Assembly: GCA_030158115.1 (NCBI GenBank)
Contig: JAOATK010000035.1
Span: 62,001-126,000, forward strand
DNA length: 64,000 bases
Source: Legionella sp.
GTDB taxonomy: Bacteria > Pseudomonadota > Gammaproteobacteria > Legionellales > Legionellaceae
Reading direction: 5' to 3'
Within the stretch, counting starts at the first letter, position 1. The number at the start of each line of letters is the position of its first letter. The notes under the pieces were generated by a model. It worked only from the letters and a program-made list of their open reading frames with translations, searched no databases and was not told the DNA's origin. Both the position numbers and the translations under genes were made by a program. Shown here one piece after another: positions 8,185 to 18,486 of the stretch.

Positions 8185-9303
8185 CTACCTTAAACAATTA
8201 AACAAAATTTTATGTGAGCTGATTGACATTAAAATTCCAAAACCCGCTAAAAAAGTAACCATGGCTGTGCCGCCGTAACTGACTAAGGGTAACGGAATTC
8301 CTACAACCGGCAAAATTCCCATCACCATACCAATGTTCACGAAACCTGACATAAAAAATGACATGGCAAGGCTTGCTGCAAGCAGTCGAGTGAATGTAGT
8401 CTGGGCATGCGCAGCAATATTCAAACTTCTTAAGGAAATTAAAACAATCAGTGCGATGATCGCAAAACCTCCAGCAAATCCAAACTCTTCACCACTTACT
8501 GCAAAAATAAAATCAGTAGCATGCTCTGGTAAGAAATTAAGATGCGATTGGCTGCCTTGTAACCATCCTTTACCAATTAAGCCTCCTGAACCAATAGCAA
8601 TTTTAGATTGAATAATATGGTATCCAGCTCCAAGTGGATCTTGTTCAGGATCTAATAAAGTAAAAACTCGTTGTTTTTGATAATCATGCATGACATGCCA
8701 AACAACAGGAACAGCGGATCCTACTAATAAAATAAGTAGTAAAATAATTTTAAACCGAATGCCTGCTAAAAATATAACGCAAAACCCTGCGGCAGCTACC
8801 ATAATGGCAGTCCCTAAATCAGGTTGCTTGGCAATTAATACCGCGGGAACACAAATAATAAGCGCCGCCACAGCAATTGCTTTTAAACTGCTAGGGTGTG
8901 ATTGACGATCAAAATACCAGGCAGCCATCATGGGAACTGCAAGCTTCATTATCTCAGAGGGTTGAAAGCGAAATAGCCCCAACTCCAACCAGCGTTGAGC
9001 CCCTTTACCGATTTTTCCCATTAACATCACTGCAATGAGTAAGATTAATCCAATGCTATAAATCCAGGGAGTCCATATTTTATATTTATGCGGGGGGATA
9101 AATCCTAAAATTAGCATAATCATTGTGGCAAGAAACAGCCTCAATGATTGACGAAATATCATGCTCATATTGGCATTCGAAGCGCTGTATAAAATTAAAA
9201 GACCAAAGCTGATTAATATCAGGAGCAGGCCTAATAATGGAAAATCTAAATGCAATGCTTTCGCAGTAAAGCGATAAACGGGTTTAGTGTGCTGTCTGTT
9301 CAT
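8185..9303 (-). CDS. rodA: Rod-shape SEDS glycosyltransferase RodA
   Basis: This integral membrane peptidoglycan polymerase of the elongasome works with PBP2. It has 372 residues and about ten hydrophobic segments. The SEDS signatures are present: FQPSEIMKLAVPM, KQPDLGTAI, GKGWLQGSQSHLNFLPE with the catalytic region ATDFIFAV, and LPLVSYGG near the C-terminus. It is the last gene of the rsfS-rlmH-mrdA-rodA operon and overlaps the 3' end of mrdA by 20 bases. Confidence 0.95.
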   Translation of the reverse strand: MNRQHTKPVYRFTAKALHLDFPLLGLLLILISFGLLILYSASNANMSMIFRQSLRLFLATMIMLILGFIPPHKYKIWTPWIYSIGLILLIAVMLMGKIGKGAQRWLELGLFRFQPSEIMKLAVPMMAAWYFDRQSHPSSLKAIAVAALIICVPAVLIAKQPDLGTAIMVAAAGFCVIFLAGIRFKIILLLILLVGSAVPVVWHVMHDYQKQRVFTLLDPEQDPLGAGYHIIQSKIAIGSGGLIGKGWLQGSQSHLNFLPEHATDFIFAVSGEEFGFAGGFAIIALIVLISLRSLNIAAHAQTTFTRLLAASLAMSFFMSGFVNIGMVMGILPVVGIPLPLVSYGGTAMVTFLAGFGILMSISSHKILFNCLR

Positions 9304-11149
9304 TGGTTTTTTTCATCGGGTGAATTTCGTAATATGTATCCAGTATTTTTCGCGCCACAGTGGCTGCAATGAAATCATTTTCTATCACGACTGCGATAGC
9401 AATTTCAGGTTGTTCTACTGGGGTAAAGGCAATAAATAATGAATTATCTCTTAGTGCTTCAGGAATATCTTCATAGCGTGCTTTTTCATACTGTCGACCA
9501 CTAAATACTTGAGCGGTTCCTGTTTTCCCAGCAACAGGGTAGGGTGGGTTGCGCCCAAATCGATAGCCTGTGCCTTCATTACTAGTAAGAACGCTGTGCA
9601 TTGCTTCTGCTACAACATCCCAATTGGATTCATCCTTTAGATGAATGGGGTATTCTTCAAGCGGTATATAATGTTTTAATTTACCATTGTCACTGTTGAC
9701 TACTTTAGTCAATAAATGAGGTCTAAATCGTTGCCCATGCTGACTCAAGGATGCGGTAGCATTTGCCATTTGCAAAGGGGTGGCGAGCATAAAACCTTGA
9801 CCAATAGAGGTAATTACAGTATCTCCAGGATACCAAGTGACACCCCTGGTTTGTTTCTTCCAACGTAAGCTAGGAACAACGCCTGAAATTTCTTCAGAGA
9901 GATCAATACCACTTAAGTGACCTAAGCCAAATTTAACCAGCATGTCCTCAATATTTGAAATCCCCATTTTACTGCCCAAAGTATAATAAAAAATATCACA
10001 AGAGACCGTAATCGAACGTTTAAAATTCATCATACCATGACCAGTTTTCTTCCAATCCCGATAGTAATGGCTGGAGTTTGATAATTTAAATTTACCAGGA
10101 TCATAAATGGTTGTTGCAGGTGTAATAAATCCCTTGTCCAATCCTGCTAAACCAACAAATGGTTTAATAGTTGAGGCCGGAGGATAAACACCTCGAACTG
10201 CGCGATTAAATAAAGGTTTTTGTAGCGTATTAGATAATTTTTTATACTCTTTAGAGCTAACTCCCCTAACAAAAATATTAGGATCAAAGCTAGGTGAGCT
10301 GACCAGTGCTAAGACCTCACCATTTTTAGAGTCAATGACTACCGCGGCACCTCGTTTACCTTTAAGTGCTTCATAAGCTGCTTGTTGCAAGCGGATATCA
10401 AGGCTTAGGTAAAGTTTGACACCTGAATGCGGATTCTGTTTATTAATAACCCGCAAAACCCGGCCACTTACGTCAGTTTCTACCATTTGATATCCTACTT
10501 TACCGTGTAAAATATCCTCATAATATTTTTCAATCCCGGCTTTACCAATAAAGTTGGTTGCCCGATAATTCGTAGCATCCACTGTTTTTAGTTCGGGGAT
10601 ATTAATTCGGCCTACATACCCTAAAGCATGTGCCGTTACCTCACCTAAGGGATAATGGCGGATAAAGCGCGCTTTAATACTCACACCAGGAAGGTGGTAT
10701 TGATTGATTGCAAAAATTGCCACTTCTTCTTGGGTTAATTTTAATTTAAGCGGAATCGACATAAAAGCACGATTTTGCTTTCTAGCTCGTTGGAAGTTTT
10801 TTATATCGTCTTCAGCAATAGAGGGAATTAATTTTTGAAGCTGAGATAGTGTGTGTTCCATATTTTTAACATGTTCAGGAATAATTTCCAGGACATAGAC
10901 GGGAATATTTTCTGCTAATAAAACACCGTTTCTATCCACAATGACACCGCGAGGAGGGGCGATAGGAATAATACTCATTTGATTTTTCAAGGAAAGGGTT
11001 TGGTATTTTTTAAATTCAGAAAGTTGCAGATAAGCAAGTCTTAACGTCAGAATCAAAGATAAAATAATAATGAAAACAACGAGCAAATTAAGTCGAAACT
11101 GCTGTTGTCTGGATTCGTTATAATTTTTAAATGGTTGATTGAGACTCAT
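9284..11149 (-). CDS. mrdA: Penicillin-binding protein 2 (peptidoglycan D,D-transpeptidase)
   Basis: This class B PBP cross-links peptidoglycan during cell elongation. It has 621 residues: a short cytoplasmic tail, one membrane anchor near residues 23-43 (LLVVFIIILSLILTL), a dimerisation domain, and the transpeptidase domain with the catalytic SxxK serine in YPPASTIKPF, the SxN-type SCD motif, and KTGTAQ. It lies upstream of rodA and downstream of rlmH, the standard elongasome order. Confidence 0.96.
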   Translation of the reverse strand: MSLNQPFKNYNESRQQQFRLNLLVVFIIILSLILTLRLAYLQLSEFKKYQTLSLKNQMSIIPIAPPRGVIVDRNGVLLAENIPVYVLEIIPEHVKNMEHTLSQLQKLIPSIAEDDIKNFQRARKQNRAFMSIPLKLKLTQEEVAIFAINQYHLPGVSIKARFIRHYPLGEVTAHALGYVGRINIPELKTVDATNYRATNFIGKAGIEKYYEDILHGKVGYQMVETDVSGRVLRVINKQNPHSGVKLYLSLDIRLQQAAYEALKGKRGAAVVIDSKNGEVLALVSSPSFDPNIFVRGVSSKEYKKLSNTLQKPLFNRAVRGVYPPASTIKPFVGLAGLDKGFITPATTIYDPGKFKLSNSSHYYRDWKKTGHGMMNFKRSITVSCDIFYYTLGSKMGISNIEDMLVKFGLGHLSGIDLSEEISGVVPSLRWKKQTRGVTWYPGDTVITSIGQGFMLATPLQMANATASLSQHGQRFRPHLLTKVVNSDNGKLKHYIPLEEYPIHLKDESNWDVVAEAMHSVLTSNEGTGYRFGRNPPYPVAGKTGTAQVFSGRQYEKARYEDIPEALRDNSLFIAFTPVEQPEIAIAVVIENDFIAATVARKILDTYYEIHPMKKTNEQTAH

Positions 11150-11214
11150 TACACACAGTCAATTGATGAGAGGCTAAAAGAATGCATGGTATATTAAAAT
11201 AGGTTTTTTTACTA

Positions 11215-11685
11215 TTATTTATGATAAGGGTGGTTATTAATAATTGACCATGCTCTATACAATGTTTCTAATAAAACTATTCGCACTAAAGGATGAGGTA
11301 GAGTCAGTTTGGATAAAGACCAGCTCTCATTACACAGCTTAAGTGTTTCTTGAGAGAGTCCCTCAGGGCCACCAATTAAAAAACAAAGATGGCTAGCAGT
11401 TTGTTGTAATTGGGTTATTTTAAGTGCCAACTCTTCACTACTATAGGATTTACCACCAATCTCTAAGGCAATAAGGCGAGCACCTGTTGGTAATGCTTCT
11501 TTAATTAAAGAAGCTTCTTTTTCCATGATGCGCGTTAAATCAGAGGATTTACTGCGGCGAATTAATGGAATTTCAATCAGTTTTAACTGAATACCGTCAT
11601 TAAATCGCTTGGCATAATCATGAGTGCCTTGATTGACCCAATCAGGCATTTTATTGCCTAGAGTAATAACAGTAATTTTTAGCAT
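11215..11685 (-). CDS. rlmH: 23S rRNA pseudouridine-1915 N3-methyltransferase RlmH
   Basis: This SPOUT-fold methyltransferase modifies pseudouridine 1915 in helix 69 of 23S rRNA on assembled 70S ribosomes. It has 156 residues, nearly identical to the E. coli length. Hallmarks are the [15 protein letters not shown]-binding knot, the [14 protein letters not shown] segment and the C-terminal [14 protein letters not shown]. It starts 2 bases after the rsfS stop, so the two are tightly coupled. Confidence 0.97.
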   Translation of the reverse strand: MLKITVITLGNKMPDWVNQGTHDYAKRFNDGIQLKLIEIPLIRRSKSSDLTRIMEKEASLIKEALPTGARLIALEIGGKSYSSEELALKITQLQQTASHLCFLIGGPEGLSQETLKLCNESWSLSKLTLPHPLVRIVLLETLYRAWSIINNHPYHK

Positions 11686-11687
11686 AA

Positions 11688-12023
11688 TTACTCTTTAGTG
11701 CGCTCTTCCCAAAGCCCTTCAAGGTTATAAAATTGTCTGCTATCAGGTTGCATAACATGAAGAATAAAGTCACCAAAATCAATAAGAGCCCAATCACCGC
11801 TTTCTAAACCAGTACAATTTATCGCGGGTAATCCTGCTGATTTCATATCTTCCATGACTTTTTGAGCAATCGCCTTCACATGACGCGACGCGCGTCCAGA
11901 AGCAATAACCATGTAATCTGTGATGGTGGTATGTTCATGAACATCAATTACAGTAATATCTGTTGCCTGAATGTCTTCAAGTGCATGGATAAGTTTAGGT
12001 AACATTGGGTGTTGAGCTGGCAT
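11688..12023 (-). CDS. rsfS: Ribosome silencing factor RsfS
   Basis: RsfS binds ribosomal protein L14 and blocks joining of 30S and 50S subunits in starvation. It has 111 residues, the expected size. The family pattern [40 protein letters not shown] and YNLEGLW is intact. It is the first gene of the minus-strand operon with rlmH, mrdA and rodA. NadD, often just upstream in enterics, is absent; the 252 bases upstream to the pseudogene are AT-rich and hold no convincing gene. Confidence 0.96.
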   Translation of the reverse strand: MPAQHPMLPKLIHALEDIQATDITVIDVHEHTTITDYMVIASGRASRHVKAIAQKVMEDMKSAGLPAINCTGLESGDWALIDFGDFILHVMQPDSRQFYNLEGLWEERTKE

Positions 12024-12275
12024 AGGTAAGTTAATCTTCTGTCAAAAAGTTTGGATGATATCAGTATTTATATTATATATAAAGGGGTTGTTGTGCTACC
12101 TCATTTAGTTTGTTGGTTTCATCTATTGATATTGTTCTTGATCCAGCACATCAAATTTCCTTGTTTATCCGATCAAAATTTACGGGTGTTAAAGACGTTT
12201 ACCGCCTATTTAAAAAATGCTCACATGCTCTTTAATAAATCATGTTAGCAATAAATAAACCCCTAAGGACAAAAC

Positions 12276-13040
12276 ATGGCAAAGACACCTCCTCATGTGC
12301 TTTCTTTCACCAAAGAAGGTCTTTTAAACCACCCTAAGCTTGTTGGCACCTATACGGTATGTTTATTTTAAAGAAACTGGCTGGAATGAGAAGGCATTAG
12401 GAGATTTTCGGCGTGATTGGTTGATTAACGGAGTCTTGCTAGGAGGGCCGTCTGACAAGGAAAGTAAGTTAAAAATATTTGCAGAAATTGATAAATATTT
12501 TTTGGTGGATGATGCGGCAGAACAAAGCCCCTCATTGTTGGCCAGAGCTATGATATCAGAAGCAGTAGGACAAGGTGCATTATCACCTATCAAATACATC
12601 CAGCAGGATGGGCGTGTTATGTGACTAGACACCAAAAAGTTTGGGTTGACGATATCTTTAAACGAGTATCCATATTCGAAGTGGATCAACCTTTACCTTT
12701 ACATGCCCTTTATTTTCTGCTCAATATAATGGAGCTTGCGCAGCGGCACAACGAAAACCAAGATGTGCTCAATTTTTCCCGGGTTCAGACTCGGCTGTGC
12801 CTGGTATTTCAGAAGCAATGTTGGTTGAGCTGGATTGTAGTTTGAAATTGGCTGCTTCAGATCAAACGATTTCAGATGATAGCGATGAGGAAAGAGGGTA
12901 TCCATCAGTATAGAAATACACGCTGATTCTAGTGTGGTGATCGAGTATGCAAAGGTACTTTTCCTTCTGCATTATGAATCTTTATCTGTACGCGCCTCAG
13001 CAGGAAATTTTATTATCCTGATTTAGAGGCGATGTTACAG
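12276..13040 (+). pseudogene. Frameshifted remnant of an unidentified gene
   Basis: Coding-like sequence runs through changing frames. It starts MAKTPPHVLSFTKEG at 12276, passes to a second frame near 12357 (YFKETGWNEKALGDFRRDW to QQDGRV), and to a third stretch near 12615 (TRHQKVWVDDIFKRV). A fourth frame begins near 12713 (SAQYNGACAAAQRKPRC to SDDSDEERGYPS), a fifth near 12898 (IEIHADSSVVIEYAKVLF), and a sixth near 13005 (YYPDLEAML). At least five frame changes in 760 bases with sensible residue composition on each side mean a decayed gene. The ancestral protein was at least 250 residues and is not recognised. An AAGGAC ribosome-binding site remains. The end is taken where the opposite-strand transporter begins. 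Confidence 0.7.
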
Positions 13041-14489
13041 TTAGGGTTGCCATTTTACATAAGTCAGCAAAAACTTAATCACTGCAAATAAAACTAAGCA
13101 GCCCAACATCGCCATAAAAAGTATGCCTAATTGTTGAGTAAATGCCGCTGCATAAAGAGTTTTTAGTGCGGAGATATCAGTTTCTCCTGATGGAATCGCG
13201 GTTAGCGAAGCTAGTTTGCCAGATAAAAAGGCACCTATTCCCAATGAAACAAAAAATATCCCCATCATGGTGCTAACTTTATTTTTATCAGCAAGAAGAG
13301 TAATGGCTGATAAGCCTACAGGGGATAAGAGTAACTCAGCTAAAGAAAACATAAGATAGGCTGGAATAATTAAAAGGGGCGAAATGAAGGTCGCTCTATC
13401 AGTGAATGTGCTGACTAAAGCAATAACGACATAGGCCGCTGCAGTAATAAAAATGGCGACTAAGAATTTTTTACTAACGCTTAAGCCACGCTCAACTAAA
13501 TTGAGATTGGGATTTTTTTTAGCTAGGAAATAACCAATAACTAGCATGCCAATACTTTGAATGGCCACATAGTAGGGGGCTGGAAATTGAATCCCACAAA
13601 AAGTGGGTTGAACTACGCGAGAAATAAATAAAGTTAGTGACGTAAATATTTGGAAATAGAAAGACCAAAAGACAGCTGAGATGATGCATAATAATCCAAT
13701 CACTAAGGTCTTACGCGACTGATTAGCTTGTTCACCACTGACAGAGTATAAAATATAACCTGCAGAAAACAACACTACCAAGCCAAAGATAAGGTTGGCA
13801 AATTTTGGTGAGTTAAGAATGTAAAAAGAGATGGCCCAAAGGATCGCAATCAAGACAAAAGCAATAACAATCCTTCTAAATTGAAAAACAAAAGGATTGT
13901 AGTCTTTTATTTTATAGGTATAGATGCCAAATAGAAATACCATAATGGCAATGATCATACCCAGTGCTGCACTGGTAAAAGAAGCGGCCCATCCCATGTA
14001 GTGATTAAGAATACTTGGAACAGTGGTCCCTAGAATAATTCCTGAAGTGATCCCCATGTAAAATATGGTGAATCCACTTTCACGGCGGGGTGAATTGATT
14101 AAGTACTCATTGCCTAAAAGAGAAGAAATATTAGGTTTTAGTAAGCCAGTTCCTACCGCAATGCCTGCTAGTGCGGCGCTCAGGAGGAGTGTATTATCAA
14201 TTGTAGATAAAAGACAATAACTCATAAATAACACAAAAGCACCAAGCAGAACAGCTCGCTTTTGTCCAATTAATTTATCAGCTATCCAGCCCCCTACTAC
14301 AGGAGAAAGGTAGGTGAGGGCGGTAAAAGAGCCCACTAAAGCATAAATTTGTTTATCTGGCCATTTAAAGTGTAGCGCCAAATATAGGGCTAAAAGAGTT
14401 TGAACAACATAAAATCCATAACGCTCCCACATCTCAGTAGCAAAAAAAATACCGAGTGATTTAGGGTGTTTTTCTAGAGTATGTGGCAC
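13041..14489 (-). CDS. POT family proton-dependent oligopeptide transporter
   Basis: This inner-membrane MFS-type symporter is predicted to import di- and tripeptides with protons. It has 482 residues and about 12-14 membrane segments. The POT signature EMWERYGFY near residue 18 corresponds to the ExxERF motif used in proton coupling, and GGWIADKLIGQKRAVLLG is the typical loop 2-3 motif. Peptide import suits an organism that lives on amino acids. The gene stands alone, and its 3' end abuts the decayed pseudogene. The exact substrate is unknown. Confidence 0.9.
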   Translation of the reverse strand: MPHTLEKHPKSLGIFFATEMWERYGFYVVQTLLALYLALHFKWPDKQIYALVGSFTALTYLSPVVGGWIADKLIGQKRAVLLGAFVLFMSYCLLSTIDNTLLLSAALAGIAVGTGLLKPNISSLLGNEYLINSPRRESGFTIFYMGITSGIILGTTVPSILNHYMGWAASFTSAALGMIIAIMVFLFGIYTYKIKDYNPFVFQFRRIVIAFVLIAILWAISFYILNSPKFANLIFGLVVLFSAGYILYSVSGEQANQSRKTLVIGLLCIISAVFWSFYFQIFTSLTLFISRVVQPTFCGIQFPAPYYVAIQSIGMLVIGYFLAKKNPNLNLVERGLSVSKKFLVAIFITAAAYVVIALVSTFTDRATFISPLLIIPAYLMFSLAELLLSPVGLSAITLLADKNKVSTMMGIFFVSLGIGAFLSGKLASLTAIPSGETDISALKTLYAAAFTQQLGILFMAMLGCLVLFAVIKFLLTYVKWQP

Positions 14490-14744
14490 TATGTAGACCC
14501 TGTTTATTAATATGAATTTGATTATAACATAGCCTATTTGGAGATACTATACAGAATGCTTTACTTTAAGTTTTTTTGTTTAATATCAAAGCACTTAAGA
14601 AAGCAAATAATTTCCTAAGCCATCTCGAGCAAGCGTTTCTTTCGCGATCACATAGGGAGTAAAATAATTTTAATAAAAAGTAGTAACTTTTTCTAAATTG
14701 GCTGGTGTATGATGCGCTTAATATAGATTACAGGAGTAGGGTGA

Positions 14745-16271
14745 ATGTCTGAACGTTTTGTTCTCCAACCAGGTGAATTGACTTTGCAGTCCATACAGCA
14801 TGTCTTAAGTCAAAAATTATCCTGCTTTCTTGCTGAAAAGGCAGTAAAAGCAATTCATGCATCTCATGAAGTGGTGCAAAAGGTTATTCAAAATAAAAAA
14901 ACTGTTTATGGAATTAATACCGGATTTGGTTCGTTAGCTAATCAAACTATTTCACCTGACAATTTAAAGCAATTGCAACGAAATATCGTTTTATCGCATG
15001 CCTGTGGTACAGGTGAGCTGCTTTCTGATGACGTGATTGCACTTATTTTATTGCTTAAAATTAATAACTTAGCCCAAGGATATTCTGGCGTTCGTCTGGA
15101 GTTAATTGAAGCACTTATTTCACTCTTTAACGCTAAAATATATCCTTGTATTCCAGCGAAAGGCTCAGTAGGTGCTTCTGGAGATTTGGTGCCATTGGCT
15201 CATTTATCTTTACCTTTATTAGGTGTTGGTGAGGTACGTTATCAAGGCAGGTTAATTAGTGCGATGGAAGGATTAAAAATTGCAGGTCTTAAGCCTATGG
15301 AGTTAGAAGCAAAAGAAGGCTTAGCTTTACTTAATGGATTGCAAGTATCTACCGCGTTAGCTATCACCGCATTGTTTACAGCTGAAAATTTATTTGAAAC
15401 AGCACTCATTGCAGGTTCCCTATCCGTTGATGCAGCTTGTGGTAGTGATGTTCCTTTTGATGACAGAATTCATAAGGCTCGTGGGCATCAAGCGCAGCGT
15501 GATGTAGCAGCACGGTATCGTAATTTGTTGAAGGGAAGTCAGATTCGTGAATCTCATCTAGAGTGTGCTCGAGTTCAAGATCCCTATTCTTTGAGATGTC
15601 AGCCACAAATTATGGGGGCCGCTTTGCATCAAATTCGCTTTGTAAAATCGACATTAGAAATTGAGGCGAATGCTATTTCGGATAACCCTTTGGTATTTAG
15701 TGACGAAGGCGATATTATTTCAGGTGGTAATTTTCATGGGGAGATTGTGGCTATGGCGGCTGATAATTTAGCTTTAGCTGTGGCTGAGATAGGTGCTAAT
15801 GCAGAGCGTCGTATTGCATTGCTTATTGATAAAAACTTTAGCGGGCTACCCGCATTTTTAGTAAAAGAAAGCGGTTTAAACTCAGGTTTTATGATCGCAC
15901 ATGTGACTGCTGCGGCTTGTGCAAGTGATAATAAGGCTTTAGCACACCCTCATTCAGTAGATAGTTTGCCCACTTCAGCGAATCAGGAGGATCATGTCTC
16001 AATGGCAACCAATGCGGCACGTAGACTTCATGAGATGAATGATAATACAGCAACTATTTTGGCGATTGAGCTTTTGGCTGCGTGTCAGGGGCTTGAGTTT
16101 CATAAACCATTACATACTTCCCCTATACTTCACCAATTTTATACTAAAGTTCGTGAAAATGTTGCGCCTTATGACTCTGATCGTTACTTTGCGCCCGATA
16201 TTGCGGTGATCAAAGAGAAAGTGTTACAAGCGGAATTTATATATCATGTTAGAGGTTTCTGTGAGCATTAA
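14745..16271 (+). CDS. hutH: Histidine ammonia-lyase HutH
   Basis: HutH deaminates L-histidine to urocanate, the first step of histidine degradation. It has 508 residues. The Ala-Ser-Gly triad that self-cyclises into the MIO cofactor is in [16 protein letters not shown], and the [20 protein letters not shown] and SDNPLVF signatures are present. A good GGAGTAGGG ribosome-binding site precedes the ATG. No hutU, hutI or hutG gene lies beside it; instead it overlaps rnhA. Confidence 0.96.
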   Translation: MSERFVLQPGELTLQSIQHVLSQKLSCFLAEKAVKAIHASHEVVQKVIQNKKTVYGINTGFGSLANQTISPDNLKQLQRNIVLSHACGTGELLSDDVIALILLLKINNLAQGYSGVRLELIEALISLFNAKIYPCIPAKGSVGASGDLVPLAHLSLPLLGVGEVRYQGRLISAMEGLKIAGLKPMELEAKEGLALLNGLQVSTALAITALFTAENLFETALIAGSLSVDAACGSDVPFDDRIHKARGHQAQRDVAARYRNLLKGSQIRESHLECARVQDPYSLRCQPQIMGAALHQIRFVKSTLEIEANAISDNPLVFSDEGDIISGGNFHGEIVAMAADNLALAVAEIGANAERRIALLIDKNFSGLPAFLVKESGLNSGFMIAHVTAAACASDNKALAHPHSVDSLPTSANQEDHVSMATNAARRLHEMNDNTATILAIELLAACQGLEFHKPLHTSPILHQFYTKVRENVAPYDSDRYFAPDIAVIKEKVLQAEFIYHVRGFCEH

Positions 16272-16695
16272 AATTTATACAGATGGTGCATGCAAAGGTA
16301 ATCCAGGTCCTGGTGGATGGGGTGTTTTACTGCGTTATAATGGGCAAGAGAAAACCTTCCATGGAGGCGAGCCTCACACAACGAATAACCGAATGGAATT
16401 AATGGCTGCGATTAAAGGATTAGAATCTTTAACTCGTTCCTGTGAGGTTGATTTGTATACCGATTCTCAATATTTACGCCAAGGAATGATGGATTGGCTA
16501 TCTGGTTGGAAAAAAAACGGATGGCGCAACTCAAAAAAAGAACCAGTTAAAAATATTGATCTATGGAAAATATTAGATGGGCTAGCGGCTCAACATCAAA
16601 TTAAATGGCATTGGGTTAAGGGGCATTCCGGGCACATAGAGAATGACTTGGTAGATGCTTTAGCCAATCAGGGTATTGAAGAGCTAAGTGAGTAG
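16261..16695 (+). CDS. rnhA: Ribonuclease HI
   Basis: This nuclease degrades the RNA strand of RNA-DNA hybrids, for example at replication primers and R-loops. From the GTG at 16261 it has 144 residues; an ATG 15 bases upstream is in frame, but AGAGG is correctly placed for the GTG. Catalytic residues are visible in [24 protein letters not shown] and LYTDSQYL, with [17 protein letters not shown] at the end. It overlaps hutH by 11 bases and dnaQ by 8. The rnhA-dnaQ pair is conserved in proteobacteria, usually divergent in enterics but in tandem here. Confidence 0.95.
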   Translation: MSIKIYTDGACKGNPGPGGWGVLLRYNGQEKTFHGGEPHTTNNRMELMAAIKGLESLTRSCEVDLYTDSQYLRQGMMDWLSGWKKNGWRNSKKEPVKNIDLWKILDGLAAQHQIKWHWVKGHSGHIENDLVDALANQGIEELSE

Positions 16696-17410
16696 TGTAA
16701 TGCGACAAATAGTACTAGATACAGAAACCACAGGTATAGGCCATGAACAAGGGCATCGTGTCATTGAGATTGGTTGTATGGAATTAATTGATCGAAAATT
16801 AACAGGAAAACATTTTCATGTTTATTTAAATCCCCAACGCTTGGTGGATGAAGGTGCTTTTCGTGTTCATGGGATTAGTAATGAATTTTTAAAAGACAAG
16901 CCACTATTTGAGGAAAAAGTATCTGAGTTTTTGCAGTTTATTGGGGGTGCGCAGCTTATTATTCATAATGCCCCCTTCGATGTGGGTTTTTTGAATTCGG
17001 AATTAAAACACGCCAATTGGAAAAAAAAATTAGGCGATTATTGTGATGTTTTTGATACCTTAGTCATGGCTCGGGAGAAATATCCAGGACAACGTAATAG
17101 TTTAGATGCCTTGTGCAAACGTTTTGGTATTGATCATTTTAATCGAGCGCTCCATGGCGCTTTGCTTGATGCTGAAATTTTAGCCTTAGTTTATTTGGCA
17201 ATGACAGGTGGACAGAGTAGTTTATTTTCTGAGGTAGAAGGGGTGACTTCAGCTACGGCTAAAATTAAAACTCAAGAAACAACAGCGCTTAGATTGAAAG
17301 ATCCTGTTATAGTTGCTGCCACAACGGAAGAGTTAGAAAAACATCAAGAATTCCTGAGTTTTTTAGCGCGTGAATCAGGTATTAATCATTGGGATGAACA
17401 TAACCAGTAG
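16688..17410 (+). CDS. dnaQ: DNA polymerase III epsilon subunit (proofreading exonuclease)
   Basis: Epsilon is the 3'-5' exonuclease of the replicative polymerase core. It has 240 residues. The DEDDh exonuclease motifs are VLDTETTGI (Exo I), [13 protein letters not shown] (Exo II), and the late [10 protein letters not shown] (Exo III). The C-terminal segment that binds DnaE follows a Gln/Thr-rich linker. The GTG at 16688 gives an N-terminus aligning with E. coli MSTAITRQ; an ATG at 16700 is the alternative. Its TAG stop is part of a palindromic repeat. Confidence 0.95.
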   Translation: MSSVMRQIVLDTETTGIGHEQGHRVIEIGCMELIDRKLTGKHFHVYLNPQRLVDEGAFRVHGISNEFLKDKPLFEEKVSEFLQFIGGAQLIIHNAPFDVGFLNSELKHANWKKKLGDYCDVFDTLVMAREKYPGQRNSLDALCKRFGIDHFNRALHGALLDAEILALVYLAMTGGQSSLFSEVEGVTSATAKIKTQETTALRLKDPVIVAATTEELEKHQEFLSFLARESGINHWDEHNQ

Positions 17411-17438
17411 CCTGGATTACTCTGCGATTCGTCCAGGC
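17407..17438. repeat. Short palindromic (REP-like) element at the dnaQ stop codon
   Basis: Arms GCCTGGA (17410-17416) and TCCAGGC (17432-17438) flank a 15-base middle. The left edge GTAGCCTGGAT resembles the left edge of the element at 18487, and the TAG within it is the dnaQ stop. It lies between convergent genes and could also serve as a weak hairpin terminator. Confidence 0.6.
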
Positions 17439-17445
17439 CACCCAA

Positions 17446-17871
17446 TTATTGCTTCGGAAGTAAGTATTTCATTGCAAAGTCTTTGCCAATACATTCCCCT
17501 AAGCTTTTTCCCCAAATAGAGGCTGCTTGGTTATCGATTGTATCTGGGATGCTGGCAGAGAGTTGACTTTGACAATGACTGACACTAGCAGGAATTGCGG
17601 CAACACATTGATCATAATTCATGTTGATTTTAATCAGCCTTTGTTTTAAGTCATTATCCCCCATAAAACCTTTGCAAATTAAACTAGGCAGCATAGGCAC
17701 AATAGTATTTAGCCATTGAGTCTTAGTCATATTGCTGGAATTGTTATTATTAAGTTCTTGAGGCGCTGATGTTGGATTATCAAGCACAGCCAACTCTTCA
17801 GCATTAGCTAGAAATGGCATCATACTGCTAGCCAATAATATGGATGCGGTGATAACTAATTGTTTTTTCAT
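17446..17871 (-). CDS. Small secreted protein with four cysteines, unknown function
   Basis: The protein has 141 residues. The N-terminus is a clear Sec signal peptide: MKKQ, a hydrophobic core ITASILLASSMMPF, and an ANA cleavage site near residue 24. After a short Asn/Ser-rich linker the mature part carries four cysteines (in LICKGF, YDQCVA, SHCQSQ and GECIGK), suitable for two disulfides in the periplasm or outside the cell. No known domain is recognised. It is a single gene divergent from the L,D-transpeptidase, with about 130 bases between them. A type II secretion substrate is possible but not shown. Confidence 0.75.
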   Translation of the reverse strand: MKKQLVITASILLASSMMPFLANAEELAVLDNPTSAPQELNNNNSSNMTKTQWLNTIVPMLPSLICKGFMGDNDLKQRLIKINMNYDQCVAAIPASVSHCQSQLSASIPDTIDNQAASIWGKSLGECIGKDFAMKYLLPKQ

Positions 17872-18001
17872 TATGAATTATCCTTAATTTTTTTCCTCTC
17901 TTATATAGTAGAACAAAAAAATTTAGTTTGCTTGAATAAAACTTGTTTTGTTTAAAATTTAAACTAGAATAAGAGTGAAAATGGAAATAAAAGGAAAAAT
18001 T

Positions 18002-18466
18002 ATGGAAATCTATCGCCCAACTTTATTCTCTTTAGCGAGTTTATTATTTACAGCCTTATTTTTTCTCCCGGCGTTTGCTTTGGGAAATACGGTAGTCGTT
18101 AACCCTAACAATCACTCATGGAAAGCTATCGATAATAATGGTCATGTGATTCGTACAGGAAGAGTCTCGGCAGGAAGAAAATATTGTCCTGACATCCATC
18201 GCGGATGTAAAACACCTTCTGGGGTTTATCGTGTGTGGAGTAAAGGCGGTCCAGGATGTCGTTCAAGCCGCTATCCGATAGGAAAGGGCGGGGCTCCGAT
18301 GCCATATTGTATGTTTTTTAGCAAAAACTATGCCTTACACGGTTCATATGAGGTGCCAAACTATAATGCAAGTCATGGTTGTGTGCGCATGCCTCCAAGT
18401 GAAGCAAGTTGGTTAAGCCATAATTTTGTTGGTATCGGAACTAAAGTGATTATCAATTCCTATTGA
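18002..18466 (+). CDS. L,D-transpeptidase (YkuD domain), secreted
   Basis: YkuD enzymes form 3-3 peptidoglycan cross-links or attach proteins to the wall through a catalytic cysteine. With the ATG at 18002, which has AAGGA at the right distance, the protein has 154 residues; a GTG start at 17975 is possible. A signal peptide ends near LPAFALG. The catalytic motif is complete: HGSYEVPNYNASHGCVRM, with the nucleophilic Cys in SHGC. There is no LysM or PG-binding domain, so it is a minimal member. The N-terminal VVVNPNNHSWKAID resembles the usual YkuD first strand. Confidence 0.9.
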   Translation: MEIYRPTLFSLASLLFTALFFLPAFALGNTVVVNPNNHSWKAIDNNGHVIRTGRVSAGRKYCPDIHRGCKTPSGVYRVWSKGGPGCRSSRYPIGKGGAPMPYCMFFSKNYALHGSYEVPNYNASHGCVRMPPSEASWLSHNFVGIGTKVIINSY

Positions 18467-18486
18467 TGCTTTGAAAGGTTAAAAAA

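Noticed and set aside
12051..12248. 65-residue open frame upstream of the pseudogene
   Set aside because: No ribosome-binding site, low-complexity hydrophobic composition, and no family pattern; it lies in the AT-rich leader between rsfS and the pseudogene.
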